The position numbers were made by a program, and so were the translations under genes. Positions 5,729 to 7,328 of a stretch of DNA of 7,328 nt are shown here, piece after piece. The notes beneath the pieces were generated by a model that saw nothing but the letters and a program-made list of their open reading frames with translations, was not told where the DNA came from and ran no database searches. The stretch's first letter is position 1; each line of letters opens with the position of its first letter. Source of the DNA: Thermoplasmata archaeon (lineage in GTDB: Archaea; Thermoplasmatota; Thermoplasmata; Thermoplasmatales; Thermoplasmataceae). Location: the NCBI GenBank assembly GCA_021826835.1, contig JAKAYH010000107.1:1-7328 (forward strand), read 5' to 3'.

Positions 5729-6649
5729 TTGATTAAATGCGTCAGATGCTCCTTCGAAAATGATGATTCACTGAGATATTGTGCTCAATGCAGAATGCCA
5801 CTTATAGATTCTGATCAATTTGAAAACTTTAAAGCAAATATGTCTTTCTTTCCAATATTTTCCATTCTCAGTGCGATTATTCTCATAGCAGGAAATATTT
5901 ACCTTGAATCAGGTCTGTCAGCTTCATTTACAAATCTGAGCAATTTAACCATAACACAGGTCAACAGCTTAAGAGCAAATTTTTCAGAATTTATATCCAT
6001 TTATCTTATCCTGATCTCTGTTAGTGTTTTTGTCTATGCTCTTGGTGTATTTCAACTCAGGAAAGGGTATAAAATACTTGCAAGGAAAAACAGAAGATTC
6101 AATCCTCCCATGGCTGGCGGAACACTGGCTTTAATGGGTCTATTCTCTATGATACCTGCCCTTCTAATGATTGGAGCAGTTTCAGGGAGTCTATTCTCAT
6201 CATTTTTCATAAACGCAAACGGATCAGCTTACCAGTTTTCAATCACGGCAACAGATTATGATGTTCTTTTTCTCGCTGGTGGTTTAGCAGTATTTGCATT
6301 GTTTTTGCTGTTTCTTGGAACAATTCCATACCTTTACGTAGGCACAGTAAGGCTTGCAAGAGAGTTTCAGAATTATTATTTCTTCATAGCATTCATTTTG
6401 TTTCTGGTTGATGTCATAATATCTGCAGGTCTAGGCTCCCTCAGTTATGCCATATTCCCATCAACTTCCCTTACACCAGCTTCAGGATCAAACAGTTCTT
6501 CAAAACTCTATTCGTTTAAACTAACAGGTTTCAATTCTGCAGATTTGTTAATATCGATTATAGCACTTGTTATATTTATTGCTCCAAACATTGCAATAAT
6601 TCTCGCCCTACGGAAAGAGAAAATTTTCTCTTTAAAATTTGCAAAGTGA
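5729..6649 (+). CDS. Zinc-ribbon membrane protein with six predicted transmembrane segments (possibly DUF973-like)
   Basis: The function is not recognised. The 306-residue product starts with a compact zinc ribbon, Cys4-x2-Cys7-x10-Cys18-x2-Cys21, probably cytosolic. Six hydrophobic segments follow at about 39-58, 88-109, 130-157, 179-205, 215-238 and 270-294. Serine-, threonine- and asparagine-rich loops at about 59-86 and 243-268 are probably extracytoplasmic. Basic stretches (RKGYKILARKNRR 111-123, RKEKIF 295-300) would face inside. The spacing of RKGYKILARK and the glycine-rich later helices recalls DUF973 membrane proteins of Sulfolobus and Thermoplasma, but I hold that loosely. The start is TTG at 5729: an in-frame TGA lies five codons upstream, and the first in-frame ATG (codon 38) would remove the zinc ribbon. 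A TATA-like element 25 bases upstream suggests a leaderless mRNA. It lies between psmA and SBDS, normally adjacent or close members of the archaeal exosome superoperon. Confidence 0.88.
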   Translation: MIKCVRCSFENDDSLRYCAQCRMPLIDSDQFENFKANMSFFPIFSILSAIILIAGNIYLESGLSASFTNLSNLTITQVNSLRANFSEFISIYLILISVSVFVYALGVFQLRKGYKILARKNRRFNPPMAGGTLALMGLFSMIPALLMIGAVSGSLFSSFFINANGSAYQFSITATDYDVLFLAGGLAVFALFLLFLGTIPYLYVGTVRLAREFQNYYFFIAFILFLVDVIISAGLGSLSYAIFPSTSLTPASGSNSSSKLYSFKLTGFNSADLLISIIALVIFIAPNIAIILALRKEKIFSLKFAK

Positions 6650-6655
6650 TTGATC

Positions 6656-6664
6656 AATTTTTAT
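6656..6664 (+). promoter_or_regulatory. TATA-like box of the SBDS gene
   Basis: AATTTTTAT lies in the 36-bp gap after the membrane protein gene, centred 25 bases before the SBDS ATG. No Shine-Dalgarno is visible between it and the ATG, which points to a leaderless start. The T5 run could also help end the upstream transcript. Confidence 0.45.
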
Positions 6665-6685
6665 CCTAATATCTCATAATCCCTT

Positions 6686-7328
6686 ATGGTTAGTCTTGAG
6701 GATGCCATAGTGGCAAGGCTTGAATCGCACGGACACAAATTTGAGGTTCTCATAGATCCTGATGCCGTTGATCGAATAAAAGAGGGCAAGATTGACACTG
6801 AAAATGACATAGCCAGCGAAGATGTTTTCAAAGATGCAAGGAAGGGTGACAAGATCGGCGATGAACCAATAAAGGAGGTATTTGGAACTACGGACATTGA
6901 AAAGATTGTCACAGAAATTGTCCTGAAGGGACAGATACAGCTTACAACGGATCAGAGACACAAACTGCAGGAAAAGAAGAAAAGAATCATTATCGATACA
7001 ATTTCCAGGGAGGGAATCAATCCTCAAACTAATGCGCCTAACCCACCTAACCGTATTGAGAACGCAATGGAAGAGGCTAAGATTCACATTGATCCATTCA
7101 AGAGTGTAAACGATCAGGTACAACTGGTATTGAAGGCAATCAGACCAATTATTCCAATAAGGATGGAAAAGGCAAAGCTTGCCATCAAAGTGAAGGGCGA
7201 TTCATACGGGAAGCTTTATGGGGACATAACAAGAAGTGGAACGCTCACAAAGGAGGAATGGGCTCCTGATGGATCGTGGATAGGCGTCATAGAAGTGCCA
7301 GCCGGAATATCGGGAGAAATAATATCTC
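6686..7328 (+). CDS. SBDS-family ribosome maturation protein, 3' end outside window
   Basis: This is the archaeal orthologue of the Shwachman-Bodian-Diamond syndrome protein (yeast Sdo1). In eukaryotes it works with the EFL1 GTPase to release eIF6 from the large ribosomal subunit; archaea encode both eIF6 and SBDS. The 214 visible residues cover the typical three domains. The N-terminal domain is at about 1-85 (ARLESHGHKFEVLIDPDAV, a kinked IASEDVFKDARKGDK, and IVLKGQIQLTTDQR at the junction). The helical middle domain is at about 86-160 (HKLQEKKKRIIIDTISREGINPQT, then AMEEAKIHIDPFKS). A ferredoxin-like third domain begins at about 161 (AKLAIKVKGDSYGKLYGDI). Archaeal SBDS is about 230-240 residues, so some 20 are cut off. 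The ATG at 6686 is the only start: an in-frame TAA lies at 6677-6679, and the family N terminus begins here. In many archaea rrp4, rrp41 and rrp42 of the exosome follow; they would lie beyond the window if order is conserved. Confidence 0.96.
   Translation, partial: MVSLEDAIVARLESHGHKFEVLIDPDAVDRIKEGKIDTENDIASEDVFKDARKGDKIGDEPIKEVFGTTDIEKIVTEIVLKGQIQLTTDQRHKLQEKKKRIIIDTISREGINPQTNAPNPPNRIENAMEEAKIHIDPFKSVNDQVQLVLKAIRPIIPIRMEKAKLAIKVKGDSYGKLYGDITRSGTLTKEEWAPDGSWIGVIEVPAGISGEIIS

Noticed and set aside
5737..5739. ATG at 5737 as the start of the gene after psmA
   Set aside because: It is out of frame with the membrane protein and closes after eight codons.
6661..7123. Minus-strand open frames opposite SBDS, one of 149 codons
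   Set aside because: The plus-strand translation is clearly SBDS from its first residues; the antisense frames have no family features.
1..7328. CRISPR array, insertion sequence, tRNA or other structured RNA, or a novel defence or biosynthetic system
   Set aside because: No direct-repeat series, transposase, terminal inverted repeats, cloverleaf-like sequence or accessory gene cluster was visible. Nearly all the sequence is explained by conserved core archaeal genes with short gaps.

Overview
The window reads as a chromosomal segment of a Thermoplasmatales-type euryarchaeon (Thermoplasma, Ferroplasma, Picrophilus or Cuniculiplasma relatives). The main evidence is the proteasome alpha subunit at 4983-5684. 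As I remember the Thermoplasma acidophilum protein, the two match almost residue for residue at the N terminus and diverge further in, so this is a relative rather than that species. Archaeal RadA, archaeal type II GAPDH, an Nre-family repair protein, archaeal SBDS and TATA-type promoters agree with this. Base composition is moderately AT-rich. I see no mobile element, CRISPR array, tRNA, rRNA or phage gene.

Left part (1-4790, all minus strand). In transcription order from the right: an Nre-family DNA-repair protein (3603-4790), a TatD-family metal-dependent hydrolase with a TTG start (2722-3561), phosphorylating archaeal GAPDH (1612-2628), recombinase RadA (641-1612, overlapping the gap stop by one base as TAATG, with a strong Shine-Dalgarno), and an HTH-plus-ACT amino-acid regulator (3-509, running off the window edge). 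Three of the five are known or putative DNA-repair or nuclease-type proteins, with a central carbon enzyme between them.

Right part (4983-7328, plus strand). psmA is divergent from nreA across a 192-bp intergenic region. It is followed by an unusual zinc-ribbon protein with six predicted membrane segments, also TTG-initiated, and then by the first 214 codons of SBDS. In many archaea psmA-SBDS-rrp4-rrp41-rrp42 form the exosome/proteasome superoperon. Here the left end of that cluster is recognisable but is interrupted by the membrane protein, and SBDS seems to have its own promoter.

Regulation. For five genes (ACT regulator, gap, TatD, zinc-ribbon protein, SBDS) a TATA-like element is centred about 24-26 bases upstream of the first codon. 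This predicts transcripts that begin at or very near the start codon, i.e. leaderless mRNAs. RadA, the operon-internal gene, instead has a canonical Shine-Dalgarno. I found no convincing undescribed multi-gene system. The items most worth following up are the membrane protein inserted between psmA and SBDS, the leaderless TTG starts, the gap-radA coupling and the C-terminal PCNA-binding-like motif of NreA.
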